56,982 nucleotides of DNA from a bacterium. GTDB taxonomy: Bacteria > Krumholzibacteriota > Krumholzibacteriia > LZORAL124-64-63. Where the stretch lies: NCBI GenBank assembly GCA_020049465.1, contig JAIFKS010000098.1, positions 1 through 56,982 of the forward strand, in the 5' to 3' direction. Position 1 is the stretch's first letter. Every line of letters starts with the position of its first letter. A program made the translations under genes and the position numbers. Shown one piece after another: positions 45,207 to 53,248 of this stretch. The notes under the pieces were generated by a model, which ran no database searches, was not told the DNA's origin, and worked only from the letters and a program-made list of their open reading frames with translations.

Positions 45207-45566
45207 ATGCGAACATCCTTCCTGCTCTCCCTCCTGCTGCTCGGAAGCCTTCAGGCCGCATTCGCGCCTGCCGTTTTGCATGTCGAGCCCGGTGGGCTCC
45301 TTCAATTCACCGGCAGTCCTTTCGAGTGCCCGCCGGCCACGGCCGAGAGTCCGATCGCGGTCAAACGGCTGGCCGAATCGCCGCGGCAGTCGGCGCTTCA
45401 GGGAGACGGGAAGTCGGCGAAGTTCATCCTCGCCGGCGCGCCCATCCCGGCGTGCGATGGCGATCCCGCTTCGTCGCGGACCAGCATCGCGAAACTGGCC
45501 GACGCCGAATCCATCCGCCTGCAGCCGCGAAAACCGCGAGCGCCGCCCACGGCTCCCCGCTTCTAG
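45207..45566 (+). CDS. Small secreted hypothetical protein
   Basis: A 119-residue frame begins with a clean signal peptide (MRTSFLLSLLLLGSLQAAFA). The mature part is proline-rich without recognisable domains and has two cysteines (FECPPA, PACDGD) that could form a disulfide. There is no Shine-Dalgarno at normal spacing, but a promoter at 45170-45199 would produce a leaderless message. The GC-rich composition keeps several frames open here, so the gene is only moderately supported. Confidence 0.45.
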   Translation: MRTSFLLSLLLLGSLQAAFAPAVLHVEPGGLLQFTGSPFECPPATAESPIAVKRLAESPRQSALQGDGKSAKFILAGAPIPACDGDPASSRTSIAKLADAESIRLQPRKPRAPPTAPRF

Positions 45567-45640
45567 TCGATCACCAAATGCCACGGTCGTTTTGAAGCAA
45601 CCCTGGTCGGCCACGGGCCGACCTCCGGGAGGAGTCCGCA

Positions 45641-45796
45641 ATGTCGAATCCGGAAAATCACAATAAGGTCAACAAGAACGGCGGCCCGAATGAGCAGCAG
45701 TCCTGGCGTCAACGGTACGGGGCCGGGCTGCTCTTGGCCGGCTTTGCCCTGCTGATCGTCGTGATGGTCGTGATGCAGAAGAGAACCGTTCAGTGA
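45641..45796 (+). CDS. 51-residue single-pass membrane protein
   Basis: ATG 45641 follows GGGAGGAG at a good distance. The protein has a polar, Asn- and Gln-rich N-terminus (MSNPENHNKVNKNGGPNEQQ), one membrane helix (LLLAGFALLIVVMVVM) and a short basic tail. It ends just before a perfect 34-bp palindrome. No family was recognised. Confidence 0.7.
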   Translation: MSNPENHNKVNKNGGPNEQQSWRQRYGAGLLLAGFALLIVVMVVMQKRTVQ

Positions 45797-45802
45797 CCCC
45801 GG

Positions 45803-45836
45803 CGAGGTGGGCCGGAATCGATTCCGGCCCACCTCG
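45803..45836. terminator. Perfect 34-bp palindrome
   Basis: Seventeen bases (CGAGGTGGGCCGGAATC) are followed directly by their exact complement with no spacer. It begins 6 bp after the stop of the 51-residue gene. As RNA it would form a very stable hairpin with a tight loop, consistent with a terminator, although no T-run follows. Confidence 0.55.
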
Positions 45837-45901
45837 GCACCGTCGGCGGCTCAGCGCTGCCGGCGCCGCTCGTCCCCGCGATGCGACCGAAGCCCCCCCT
45901 C

Positions 45902-45930
45902 TTGGCATACATCACAGATCAATGTATAGT
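45902..45930 (+). promoter_or_regulatory. Sigma-70 promoter overlapped by a PadR-type operator
   Basis: TTGGCA (45902-45907) and TATAGT (45925-45930) are 17 bases apart. ATACAT-N9-ATGTAT (45907-45927) spans the same bases and resembles the ATGT/ACAT operators of PadR repressors. The PadR gene starts at 45984, so autorepression is expected. Confidence 0.7.
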
Positions 45931-45983
45931 GCTGCAAGGTACGCCGGATTCAGCACCACCAGCGCCGCGCGGGACGTGAATTC

Positions 45984-46370
45984 ATGGAGATCAGCAAGGA
46001 CCTGATGGCCGCCTCCTCGACCTCGCTCGTCCTGGCGATCCTGGTCGAAGGCGACAGCTACGGCTACGCCATCATCAAGCGGGTCAAGGAGTTGTCCGAC
46101 GGGCGCCTGGAGTGGACGGACGGCATGCTGTACCCCGTCCTGCACCGGCTCGAGCGGCTCGGCCACGTCGAGGCGAGGTGGGAGGTCGCCGAAAGCGGCC
46201 GCCGCCGCAAGTACTACCGGATCACATCCGGAGGCCGGGCCCAACTCGCGGAGGAACGCCGGCAGTGGCAGGCGGTCGACGCGACGCTGCGGGGCATCTG
46301 GTCGGCGCTCTCCACTTCCGTCCCGGTCAGCCACCCGGCGCCCGCCGCGCCGTTTCCCCAGGGAGCCTGA
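45984..46370 (+). CDS. PadR family transcriptional repressor
   Basis: The 128-residue protein has the PadR winged-helix domain over residues 1-105: LVLAILVEGDSYGYAIIKRVKELSDG (helices 1-2), then WTDGMLYPVLHRLERLGHVEARWE (recognition helix and wing) and RRRKYYRITSGGRAQL. The C-terminus is short and proline-rich. It ends three bases before the membrane protein gene that it typically controls, and an ATACAT...ATGTAT operator overlaps its promoter. Confidence 0.92.
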   Translation: MEISKDLMAASSTSLVLAILVEGDSYGYAIIKRVKELSDGRLEWTDGMLYPVLHRLERLGHVEARWEVAESGRRRKYYRITSGGRAQLAEERRQWQAVDATLRGIWSALSTSVPVSHPAPAAPFPQGA

Positions 46371-46373
46371 GCC

Positions 46374-47256
46374 ATGACGACTCCGGGCCAGGAGGCCGCG
46401 CTCGAGGATCAGATCGACCAGTGGCGCAACTATCTGCGCCGCCGGCAGGCGATCCACTCCGTCGATGTGGCCGAACTGGAAGACCACCTGCGAGAGCAGA
46501 TCGCGGGGCTGGTCGACGCGGGACTGGGCGTCGACGAGGCATTCCTGGTGGCGGTCAAGCGCATGGGCAATCTGGACGCGCTTTCGCGGGAGTTCGCACG
46601 CGAGCACTCGGACCGCCTCTGGAAGCAGCTCGTCGTCGCCCCTTCCGCTGGCGGGGAAGCCCACGGACGGACCCGCAAGGATGCCATCGTCGCCTTCTGC
46701 CTCGCGGTGGCGGCGGGCCTGCTCATCAAGGCGCCGACGCTGTTCGGCATGAGGTGGGGACAGGACGAGGGATTCTACGGCCGCAACCTCAGCTTCTTCG
46801 TGCTGCCCCTGTTGACCGGCTACTTCGCCTGGAAGCGGGGCCTCGACACCCGCACGGTGCGCTGGCTGGTCGCGGCATTCGCCGCGGCGGTCGTGATCGC
46901 CAACATCCATCCCTTCGTCAAACTCGGCTCCACCGAGGTGCTGACGGCGCTGCACCTGCCGATCGCGCTCTGGCTGGTCGTGGGCGTCGCCTACGCCGGC
47001 GGCCGCTGGGCGCAGGTGTCCGGTCGCCGCGCGCATCAACGAATTCGGCTTCACACCCAACCGCGTGGCGGCGCTGGGCGAGAACGTGATCCTGCTGGTC
47101 AACCTGGCCTGGTCCACCGTGCTCTACGTGAGGCTTCTGCGCGGGCGGGGTTCGTTCGCGCGCATCGAACGCTGGCAGACGGACTACCTGCCGGTCTATG
47201 CCGTGTGGGCGGTCATCGTCCTGGGCGTCTTTCCGCCGCTGTTCCGCTACGTCTGA
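46374..47256 (+). pseudogene. Permease-prefix/DUF4153-type membrane protein with internal deletion and frameshift
   Basis: The N-terminal prefix (IDQWRNYLRRRQAIHSVDVAELEDHLREQI... GVDEAFLVAVKRMGNLDALSREFA) is the permease-prefix domain commonly encoded next to PadR. Hydrophobic helices follow up to ALWLVVGVAYAGGRWAQVSGR near 47036. The characteristic C-terminus (RINEFGFTPNRVAALGENVILLVNLAW... YLPVYAVWAVIVLGVFPPLF) then resumes in a different frame and ends with TGA at 47256. From what I know of the family, a block of helices, perhaps 150 residues, is missing between the two parts. The junction at about 47036 therefore looks like an out-of-frame deletion, genuine or introduced during assembly. 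Confidence 0.72.
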
Positions 47257-47354
47257 CCGGCGTCGGGAACTATTTGGCGGCGCCATGGTCCATAGCAGGA
47301 TGCCGGGCTCCCGGCGCCTGCACGTGACCATGGATTTCCGATCAGGAGGACGTT

Positions 47355-48053
47355 GTGGCGGAAATCGATCGCTCGCAGGTCAGCTATGTCTTCGACGGCG
47401 TGTCGGCCAGCGTCCTGCCGGAGTTCGTGGTGTCGACCATCCGGTCCTTCGCGGCGACGGAGAACCTCTATCGTTCGGCGGTCCGCGAGATCGCCACGAA
47501 GCTGGAGAATCTCAATGACGAGTTCAAGTACACGAAGGACCGCAACCCGATCCACCTGATCACGACGCGGGTCAAGACGCCCAAGAGCATCATGGACAAG
47601 CTGCTGAAGCGCGGCCTGCCGCTCAGTGTGGAATCCGCGCGGGAGAATCTGACGGATATCGCCGGCATCCGGGTCATCTGCCCGTATGTGGCCGACATCC
47701 ATCTGGTCGCCGGTCTGCTCGTTTCCCAGGACGACATCGAACTGATCCGCAGCACCGACTACATCGCCGACCCCAAGCCGAACGGCTATCGCAGCCTGCA
47801 CCTGATCGTGTCCGTCCCGGTCTTCCTGTCGGATCGCACCGAGCGGGTTACGGCGGAAGTCCAGATCCGGACCATCGCGATGGACTTCTGGGCCTCGCTG
47901 GAGCACGAACTGGCGTACAAGCTCACGGACCGGGGCGGGCAGGAAGTGGCCCGCGAACTGCGGGCCTGCGCGGACGTCATCGCCGCGACCGACCTGCGCA
48001 TGCAGGCGCTGCACGAGGCTTCGGGCCGGCCGGATTGCAACGTCGACGGGTGA
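47355..48053 (+). CDS. Small alarmone (p)ppGpp synthetase, RelA/SpoT-domain
   Basis: GTG 47355 has AGGAGG upstream. The 232-residue protein consists only of the synthetase domain: HLITTRVKTPKSIMDKLLKRGL (substrate-binding basic region), LTDIAGIRVICPYVADI (catalytic Asp), DPKPNGYRSLHLIV (G-loop) and AEVQIRTIAMDFWASLEHEL. This is the YjbM/RelQ type that makes (p)ppGpp without a hydrolase domain. The long helices at both ends fit the tetrameric RelQ form. It is convergent with the following gene and follows the broken PadR target. Confidence 0.92.
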   Translation: MAEIDRSQVSYVFDGVSASVLPEFVVSTIRSFAATENLYRSAVREIATKLENLNDEFKYTKDRNPIHLITTRVKTPKSIMDKLLKRGLPLSVESARENLTDIAGIRVICPYVADIHLVAGLLVSQDDIELIRSTDYIADPKPNGYRSLHLIVSVPVFLSDRTERVTAEVQIRTIAMDFWASLEHELAYKLTDRGGQEVARELRACADVIAATDLRMQALHEASGRPDCNVDG

Positions 48054-48071
48054 CCCGCGGACGATTCCGGA

Positions 48072-48518
48072 TCAGTCCGGAACCTCCGCCTCGACGAGCT
48101 GCGCGAGCAACGACAGTGATTCCTGCCAGCCCTGATAGCAGGCCTCGGGCGGGATCATCCCGGGAATTCCCTCCTGCACGATGTGCAGTTCGGTCCCGCA
48201 CGACACCTGCTTCATCGTGACCGTCGTCACCATTTCCCCCGACAGGTTCGGGTCGTCGAACTTGTCCGAGTTCCGGATGCGTTCATTGGGTACGAGTTCC
48301 AGGTACTCGCCCCCGAAGGAATGGCTGTTGCCGGTGCTGAAGTTCGTGAACGACATCCGATAGGTGCCGCCGACCCTGGCGTCCAGGTGGTGCACCTTGC
48401 AGGTGAAGCCGTGCGGCGGAAGCCATTTGATCATCGCGTCGGCATCGAGGAACGCGCGGTAGAGCCGTTCGGGCGGGGTACGCAGGATGCGATGGAGACT
48501 GACGGTGTGGGTGGACAT
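48072..48518 (-). CDS. SRPBCC/AHSA1-like domain protein
   Basis: From ATG 48516-48518 the 148-residue product starts MSTHTVSLHRILRTPPERLYRAFLDADAMIKWLPPHGF. This is the standard opening of activator-of-Hsp90-ATPase-like START-fold proteins. GTYRMSFTNFSTGNSHSFGGEYLELVPNERI and the C-terminal helix (GWQESLSLLAQLVEAEVP) complete the fold. Such proteins bind small hydrophobic ligands; the ligand here is unknown. Confidence 0.9.
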   Translation of the reverse strand: MSTHTVSLHRILRTPPERLYRAFLDADAMIKWLPPHGFTCKVHHLDARVGGTYRMSFTNFSTGNSHSFGGEYLELVPNERIRNSDKFDDPNLSGEMVTTVTMKQVSCGTELHIVQEGIPGMIPPEACYQGWQESLSLLAQLVEAEVPD

Positions 48519-48607
48519 GGCCGTCTCGCCTTTCGCCGGTAGATGTCCGATCGTCCGGACTCGGGTGTCGGCCAATGATACCGCCGGGCTTTTCAGGCCG
48601 CTACGGC

Positions 48608-48650
48608 TCCGAACAAGAAGGAAGGCGGCCGGTCCGCAGCCCCGGCCGCC
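48608..48650 (-). terminator. Rho-independent terminator of the chemoreceptor gene
   Basis: On the minus strand a 9-bp stem (GGCGGCCGG with CCGGCCGCC, 48624-48650, 9-base loop) is followed by TTCCTTCTTGTTC. It lies 30 bp after the chemoreceptor stop. Confidence 0.75.
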
Positions 48651-48679
48651 CTCTTCGGGCCGTCATTGATACGGTGTCG

Positions 48680-50380
48680 TCAGCGGCTGCCCGCGCCCAC
48701 GGGTTCCTCGCACTGAAAGCGTCCCACCGAAACGCGCAGCACCTCGCCGAGACGCGACAGTTCGGCGGCGCTGGCGTCGACCTGGCGGCCGGCGCTGCCG
48801 ATCTCGCCGAGGCCCGCGTTCACGCGCGCGATGCCGTCGGCGATGGTCTCCGAACCGGCGGCGATCTCGGTCATGTGCGCGTTCGTGCTGGCCACGCCAC
48901 CGTTGGCCGCGGCGATGCTGGCCGCCACCTCACGGGTGACGGCCGTCTGTTCCTCGATCGCGGCCGCGATCGTCCCGGTGAAATCGCTCATCTGGGCGAT
49001 GATGCCGGTGATCACGTTGATGTCGGTCGCGGCGCTGCCGGTCGACTGCTGCACCGCGGCGATGCGCCGCTGGATGTCCTCGGCCGCGACCGTCGTCTGG
49101 CGGGCCAGTTCCTTGATCTCGCTGGCGACCACGGCGAAGCCGCGGCCGGCGTCACCGGCGTGCGCCGCTTCGATGGTCGCGTTGAGGGCCAGCAGGTTGG
49201 TCTGGGAAGAGATGCTGGAGATGGTCTCGGTCACGTTGCCGATCTCCTTGGCGGCCCGTTCCAGATCGCCCATCGTCCGGCTGATCTCGAGCGCCTGCCG
49301 CGAAGCGTCCTCGCTGACGGCCCGCGCCCGCTCCGAGCTGTTGGCGATGCTCCCGACGGTCTCGCTCAGTTCGCCGGTCGCGGCGGCAACGGTGTGCAGG
49401 TTGGCGGTTGCCTGCTGCATGTTCGCGGCCACGTCCTGGGCGCCGGCGCTGAAGTTCCCGGCGGTCTCGGTCATGTTTCCCGCCAGCGCGTTCATCTCGC
49501 TCACGCCGGCCGACATGCTGCCGGCGACCGCCGACAGTTCGGTCGAGGCCGAGGCCACGGTCTGGATGCCGCCGGTGATCTCGCCGATGACGTCGCGGAA
49601 CGAGCGCCCCATCGCGTTCAACGCGCGGATCAGGCGCCCGACCTCGTCCTCGGGGCCCTCGGGCAGGGTGCCGGTCAGGTCGCCGCGCGCCATGGCCGAG
49701 GCGAAGGTCACGGCGCCGCCCAGGCGACGGGTGATGGTGACGGCGATCCCGTTGACCATGAAGGCCAGGAAGGTCAGGGCCGCCGCTGCGAAGGCGGCCA
49801 CCACGGCCAGCCAGGTGGCGCGGGAGCGCAGGAGGGCCGCCACGTTCCGTTCGTCCGTGGCCAGTTGTCCGTTCGCCAGCGTCACGACTTCGTCGATCGC
49901 GGTGCGGTGCTGCTTGAACAGCGGCTCGAGCTGCCCGTGCAGCACGGCGCGCGCGAGCTCCCGGTCCCTGCGCGTGGCGGCGGGCGTCAGGTCGCGGTCG
50001 ACGATCGTGAAGAACTGTTCCGCCGGTCCGTACGAGTCCTCCAGCAGCAGTGTCCGCAGCCGACCGGTGATGCCGGAATCGGCCCAGTACCGGTGCCGGT
50101 CCGCGTGTTCCTTGCGCAGCGTGCGCATCCGGTCGGAAAATTCCACGACCTCCGCCGGCGAATCCGCGTCCGCGATCTGGTAGGCCATCAGATAGGCCTC
50201 GACGATGTACTCGGGAGGCGGCAGAACGTCGGCGACCAGGTCCTTGCCCTCGATGATGCGCGCGTAGGCCGGACCGTTGACCTTGGTGGCCCCGACGGTG
50301 GTCCACGACAGGAAGGCGAAGACGGCAAACGCCAGCGCGGAAACCCCGACGCCGAGCAGCAGCTTCAAGCGAAGACTCAT
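48680..50380 (-). CDS. Methyl-accepting chemotaxis protein
   Basis: The 566-residue protein has a first membrane helix (LLLGVGVSALAFAVFAFLSW), a four-helix-bundle-like periplasmic sensor (about 30-190), and a second helix (TWLAVVAAFAAAALTFLAFMV). A HAMP-type linker follows (ITRRLGGAVTFASAMARGDLTG), then a long cytoplasmic coiled coil. The signalling tip EIGNVTETISSISSQTNLLALNATIEAAHAGDAGRGFAVVASEIKELA is split here across its two arms and is diagnostic (SSQTNLLALNATIEAA, GRGFAVVASEIKELA). There is no C-terminal NWETF-like tether. A sigma-28-like promoter lies about 90 bp upstream. No other chemotaxis gene is in the window. Confidence 0.95.
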   Translation of the reverse strand: MSLRLKLLLGVGVSALAFAVFAFLSWTTVGATKVNGPAYARIIEGKDLVADVLPPPEYIVEAYLMAYQIADADSPAEVVEFSDRMRTLRKEHADRHRYWADSGITGRLRTLLLEDSYGPAEQFFTIVDRDLTPAATRRDRELARAVLHGQLEPLFKQHRTAIDEVVTLANGQLATDERNVAALLRSRATWLAVVAAFAAAALTFLAFMVNGIAVTITRRLGGAVTFASAMARGDLTGTLPEGPEDEVGRLIRALNAMGRSFRDVIGEITGGIQTVASASTELSAVAGSMSAGVSEMNALAGNMTETAGNFSAGAQDVAANMQQATANLHTVAAATGELSETVGSIANSSERARAVSEDASRQALEISRTMGDLERAAKEIGNVTETISSISSQTNLLALNATIEAAHAGDAGRGFAVVASEIKELARQTTVAAEDIQRRIAAVQQSTGSAATDINVITGIIAQMSDFTGTIAAAIEEQTAVTREVAASIAAANGGVASTNAHMTEIAAGSETIADGIARVNAGLGEIGSAGRQVDASAAELSRLGEVLRVSVGRFQCEEPVGAGSR

Positions 50381-50468
50381 CGCGGATGATCCCTTTGTGC
50401 GAGACAGGAACGGCGGGAAGCGGCGCTCGTGCCGATGGCTGCGCGATAGCTGCTCCGGTTGTCCGGTT

Positions 50469-50495
50469 TGATCGGGCGTATTCAGACAACCTTGA
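50469..50495 (-). promoter_or_regulatory. Sigma-28 (FliA)-like promoter of the chemoreceptor
   Basis: On the minus strand TCAAGGTT, an 11-base spacer and CCCGATCA align with the FliA consensus TAAAGTTT-N11-GCCGATAA (six of eight bases in each half, exact spacing). The start would be near 50462, about 80 nt before the ATG. Confidence 0.55.
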
Positions 50496-50558
50496 GCGGC
50501 AAAAGGGTTAAGCCGCCAAACAGCCTCCGTCCGTTCAGGTCCCCCGGGGGCGGTTCCT

Positions 50559-51188
50559 TCAGGCCGCCCGGGCGTACATGTCCGTCCCCAGCTTCGGATC
50601 CGGCGCGAAACCCACTCGCGTCAGATAGGACCGATGACGCTCGACGCCTCCGCGGGCCACGAATCGCCTCGTTCGCGGGCAATCCACCACCGCGGACCAG
50701 GAGCGATAGAAGTACTGGGCGCAGCGGAAGTCGCGGTACGCCGGAATCACATAATCCAGACGCACCATCAGGGTGTCTTCGGCGTCGGGTTCGCAGATGA
50801 CCAGTCCGACCGGCAGCATGTCGCGCAGGATGAGGACGATGCGGGGATTCGTGATGTCCCCGACCCTGAACTCGGGGAAGAAACGTTCGATGTCCGCGCG
50901 GTGGAAGTCCAGGAAACGCCGCACATAGCCGTTGTCCAGACGGCGGATGGCCAGCAGTTCGAAGGCCTCGCTGCGGCCCGGTTGCATCTTCGCCAGGTAG
51001 ACGACGTTCACCACGGCAATGAAGCCGTTGACCACCAGCACGGGGTAGGCGTCGACCAGCCAGCCATAGCCCGCGAACAGCACCGCGCCCACCAGATTGA
51101 GTGCGCGCAGCCGGGCCAGCGAGCTCATCGTCAGCGAGATGGCCACCAGCACGGAGGCCGCGTAGCCCAGTACGTCGATCCAGTTCAT
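50559..51188 (-). CDS. YgjV-like inner-membrane protein
   Basis: From ATG 51186-51188 the protein has 209 residues. The first 80 form three to four membrane helices (VLGYAASVLVAISLTMSSLARLRALNLVGAVLFAGYGWLVDAYPVLVVNGFIAVVNVVYLAKM, given here as one hydrophobic block), typical of the YgjV family. The remaining 130 residues are soluble (AIRRLDNGYVRRFLDFHRADIERFFPEF shortened: RRFLDFHRADIERFF; then LRDMLPVGLVICEP and DYVIPAYRDFRCAQYFY) and are usual for longer bacterial homologs. Its function is unknown. Confidence 0.78.
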   Translation of the reverse strand: MNWIDVLGYAASVLVAISLTMSSLARLRALNLVGAVLFAGYGWLVDAYPVLVVNGFIAVVNVVYLAKMQPGRSEAFELLAIRRLDNGYVRRFLDFHRADIERFFPEFRVGDITNPRIVLILRDMLPVGLVICEPDAEDTLMVRLDYVIPAYRDFRCAQYFYRSWSAVVDCPRTRRFVARGGVERHRSYLTRVGFAPDPKLGTDMYARAA

Positions 51189-51512
51189 CGTTTCCGTCCT
51201 GCTTCTGCCGGTTTTCCTGTCGATCCCCGGCCCGGGCTTCGGATCCGTCCGTCGGGCCGGCGCAAATCCCGGTGATGGTAACCCAAGCCGCAGGGATCGG
51301 CATCCCGCGGCGGGGCGCCGCTCGGGCGCCGGGTCGAGCGATCGCCCCGGGATGGCCCTCAAACGGGACGGGTCCGCTCCCGATGACGGACCCGGGCATC
51401 GCCGCATTCATATTGCGTATCCCGTGCGTCTGGGCCACGATGCCCCTCAGGTTCGCGGCCCCGACCCCGGTGTGTTGCGCGCGTAACCTGGTCCGTCATT
51501 CGGGAGGCTGAC

Positions 51513-52121
51513 ATGAAGAAATCGATGCTGTTGATCGCGCTGTCGGTGCTGGTCGTCTTCCTCTTCGGCAGTTCGTCGGCGCAGGCTGCCGGCACCATGG
51601 GGCTGAAGGCAGGTCTCACGTACTCGACCTTCACCGGCTCCGACGCCGAGGTGTTTGACCTTGATCCCAGCTATCGGATGGGGTTCGCCTTCGGCGGTTA
51701 CGCCAACTACCCGCTGACCCCGATGCTCTCGTTCCAGCCCGAAGTCTATTATGCGATGAAGGGCGCGAAGTAAGAAGAGGGCGGGGATTCGCTGGAATTC
51801 AAGTTCACCTATCTGGACATTCCTCTGCTCTTCAAGCTGAATGCCGGCGCCGAGTCGAGCGCGTTCTTCGTGGCGGGGCCGAGCATCGCCTTCAACCTCG
51901 ACGCCAAGGTCGCGGTCGAGAGCGATGGCGTCTCGGCTGAAACCGATATCGAAAACATCAAGAGCATGGACGTCGGCCTCACCTTGGGTGTGGGCGCCTC
52001 GTTCACGAAGTTCAGCATTGAAGGCCGCTACACCATGGGTCTGTCGAGCTTCGACGACTCGGAGAACCCGGACGACGTCAAGAACTCCGGGTTCACCGCC
52101 CTGGTCGGCATGGGGTTCTAG
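51513..52121 (+). pseudogene. Outer-membrane beta-barrel protein interrupted by an in-frame TAA
   Basis: The start (ATG 51513, GGGAGG upstream) opens a signal peptide (MLLIALSVLVVFLFGSSSAQA) and a porin-like beginning (GTMGLKAGLTYSTFTGSDAEV, GFAFGGYANYPLTPMLSFQPEVYYAMKGAK). At 51771-51773 the frame meets TAA. The same frame then continues without any shift (EEGGDSLEFKFTYLDIPLLFKLNAG, AFFVAGPSIAFNLDAKVAVE, VGLTLGVGASFTKFSIEGRYTMGLSSF) to ALVGMGF and TAG at 52121. Together these make a complete 8-stranded barrel of about 200 residues (OMP_b-brl type) ending in Phe. One base change (for example CAA or GAA to TAA) explains it. TAA is used as a normal stop elsewhere in the window. Confidence 0.85.
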
Positions 52122-52175
52122 TCCGCGGCGGGATGATCGTCGGCCCGGCTGATGGCGCCGTGGCCGGAAACAAGG

Positions 52176-52207
52176 CAGGGCCGCCTCCCCGGAAGGAGGC
52201 GGCCCTG
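52176..52207. terminator. Bidirectional intrinsic terminator
   Basis: A 13-bp perfect stem (CAGGGCCGCCTCC and complement) with a 6-base loop is followed by TTTTCG on the plus strand and TTGTTTCC a few bases on in the minus strand. It sits between the convergent barrel and CBM-like genes. Confidence 0.88.
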
Positions 52208-52224
52208 TTTTCGATCATTGCGGT

Positions 52225-52842
52225 CTAGCGGAACAGGCTCTTGACGGCGCCGAAGCTCGTCGTCTCGTCGGCGACGATATCCTGCTGCTCGACGACCACG
52301 TTGTCGACGTGCATCGTCGAGACGCTGCCGACATTCGCGCCCGTGTTGGCCATGAACTGGATCGTCAGGAAGTCCGTGCCCAGCGGAGCCATGAACGAAC
52401 CGCTGAACGTGGTCCAGCCGGCCGGCGCGTAGTTGCCCAGCAGGCCGGAGGAGCCGACGATGCCGGCGCCCGTCTTTTCGGCGAAGATCTGCACGAAGAA
52501 CACGCCGCCCAGCGCGGCCTCGCCCAGCTTCAGGTCGAACGACCAGGAGACCAGGCCGGGAGCGGCCGTGCCGGGCAAGGTCGACTGCTTCAGCGTCAGG
52601 CCCAGGGCCTCGGCGTGGTTATCCATGAACGCGTTGTACGTGCCGGGGGCCGAAGGGCCGTTGTCGGGCGACTGCACGGGCACGGACGAGTTGACGCCCA
52701 GCCCGAACACCTGCCAGCCGGTCAGGTCCCCGGATTCGAAGTCGGGATTGACCAGCAGGTTCGTCGCCATGCCGGCGGTCGCGGTCAGCGAGAGCATCAG
52801 GCCGACGCAGGCGATTCCAGTCAGCAGCTTTCTCATGGACAT
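52225..52842 (-). CDS. Secreted protein with galactose-binding-like (CBM-type) domain
   Basis: ATG 52840-52842 follows GGGGAGGA. The 205-residue protein has a signal peptide (LLTGIACVGLMLSLTATAGMA). A jelly-roll domain typical of CBM4/9-like or DUF642-like secreted proteins follows: NLLVNPDFESGDLTGWQVFG, SWSFDLKLGEAALGG, GWTTFSGSFMAPLGTDFLTIQFMAN and MHVDNVVVEQQ. There is no FlgD-like tail and no PEP-CTERM motif. It is probably secreted or surface-bound through carbohydrate. Confidence 0.85.
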   Translation of the reverse strand: MSMRKLLTGIACVGLMLSLTATAGMATNLLVNPDFESGDLTGWQVFGLGVNSSVPVQSPDNGPSAPGTYNAFMDNHAEALGLTLKQSTLPGTAAPGLVSWSFDLKLGEAALGGVFFVQIFAEKTGAGIVGSSGLLGNYAPAGWTTFSGSFMAPLGTDFLTIQFMANTGANVGSVSTMHVDNVVVEQQDIVADETTSFGAVKSLFR

Positions 52843-52988
52843 GTTCTTTTCCTCCCCATTGCAATGTTCCAGCGCGCGCGGCCCTTCGGCGTTTCCGTGG
52901 GCGAACGGAGTTGCCGGCGGCCCAATGATCAAGCCATCGTTGCCCCCAACCGTCTCCGGGGCGGAAAGTGGCGACCGCTTGTCGTTTC

Positions 52989-53017
52989 ATTATCCACTTT
53001 GTTCGGTGTCCGAGCAA
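52989..53017 (-). promoter_or_regulatory. Sigma-70 promoter of the CBM-like gene
   Basis: On the minus strand TTGCTC (53012-53017), 17 bases, then GATAAT (52989-52994). The start would lie near 52982, giving a leader of about 140 nt. Confidence 0.6.
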
Positions 53018-53248
53018 TGATTGTTTCGGCTGTGGACGCGAATTCGGCGCCGCTTGCCGCCCTCTTTGTCGCGTCGCCTCGGCTGTTTATGGCGTCAGGT
53101 GCTTTTTTTTGTATTAGAAACCGATCTTCTGGCCCGGAGGAGCGCGGGCCCGCCACCACGCGCACCCGAAAACTCCGAGAATCCACTGCGGCTTTTTCAA
53201 AGAAGCAACTAATGTCAAACGGCCCCAAACGCGGAGGAGACGGATCCG
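53018..53248. other. Intergenic region upstream of the 216-aa membrane protein
   Basis: The region contains a run of eight T (53103-53110) followed by GTATTAG and a GGCCC...GGGCC inverted repeat near 53131-53150. GGAGGAG at about 53233 is the ribosome-binding site for ATG 53249. I see no complete promoter. Confidence 0.3.

Noticed and set aside
48575..50389. A 604-codon plus-strand frame opposite the chemoreceptor
   Set aside because: It is antisense to an unmistakable methyl-accepting chemotaxis protein and has no recognisable features.
51771..51773. TAA as a recoded sense codon
   Set aside because: Other genes in the window end in TAA normally (for example at 17092, 26045 and 32878), so genome-wide reassignment is unlikely.
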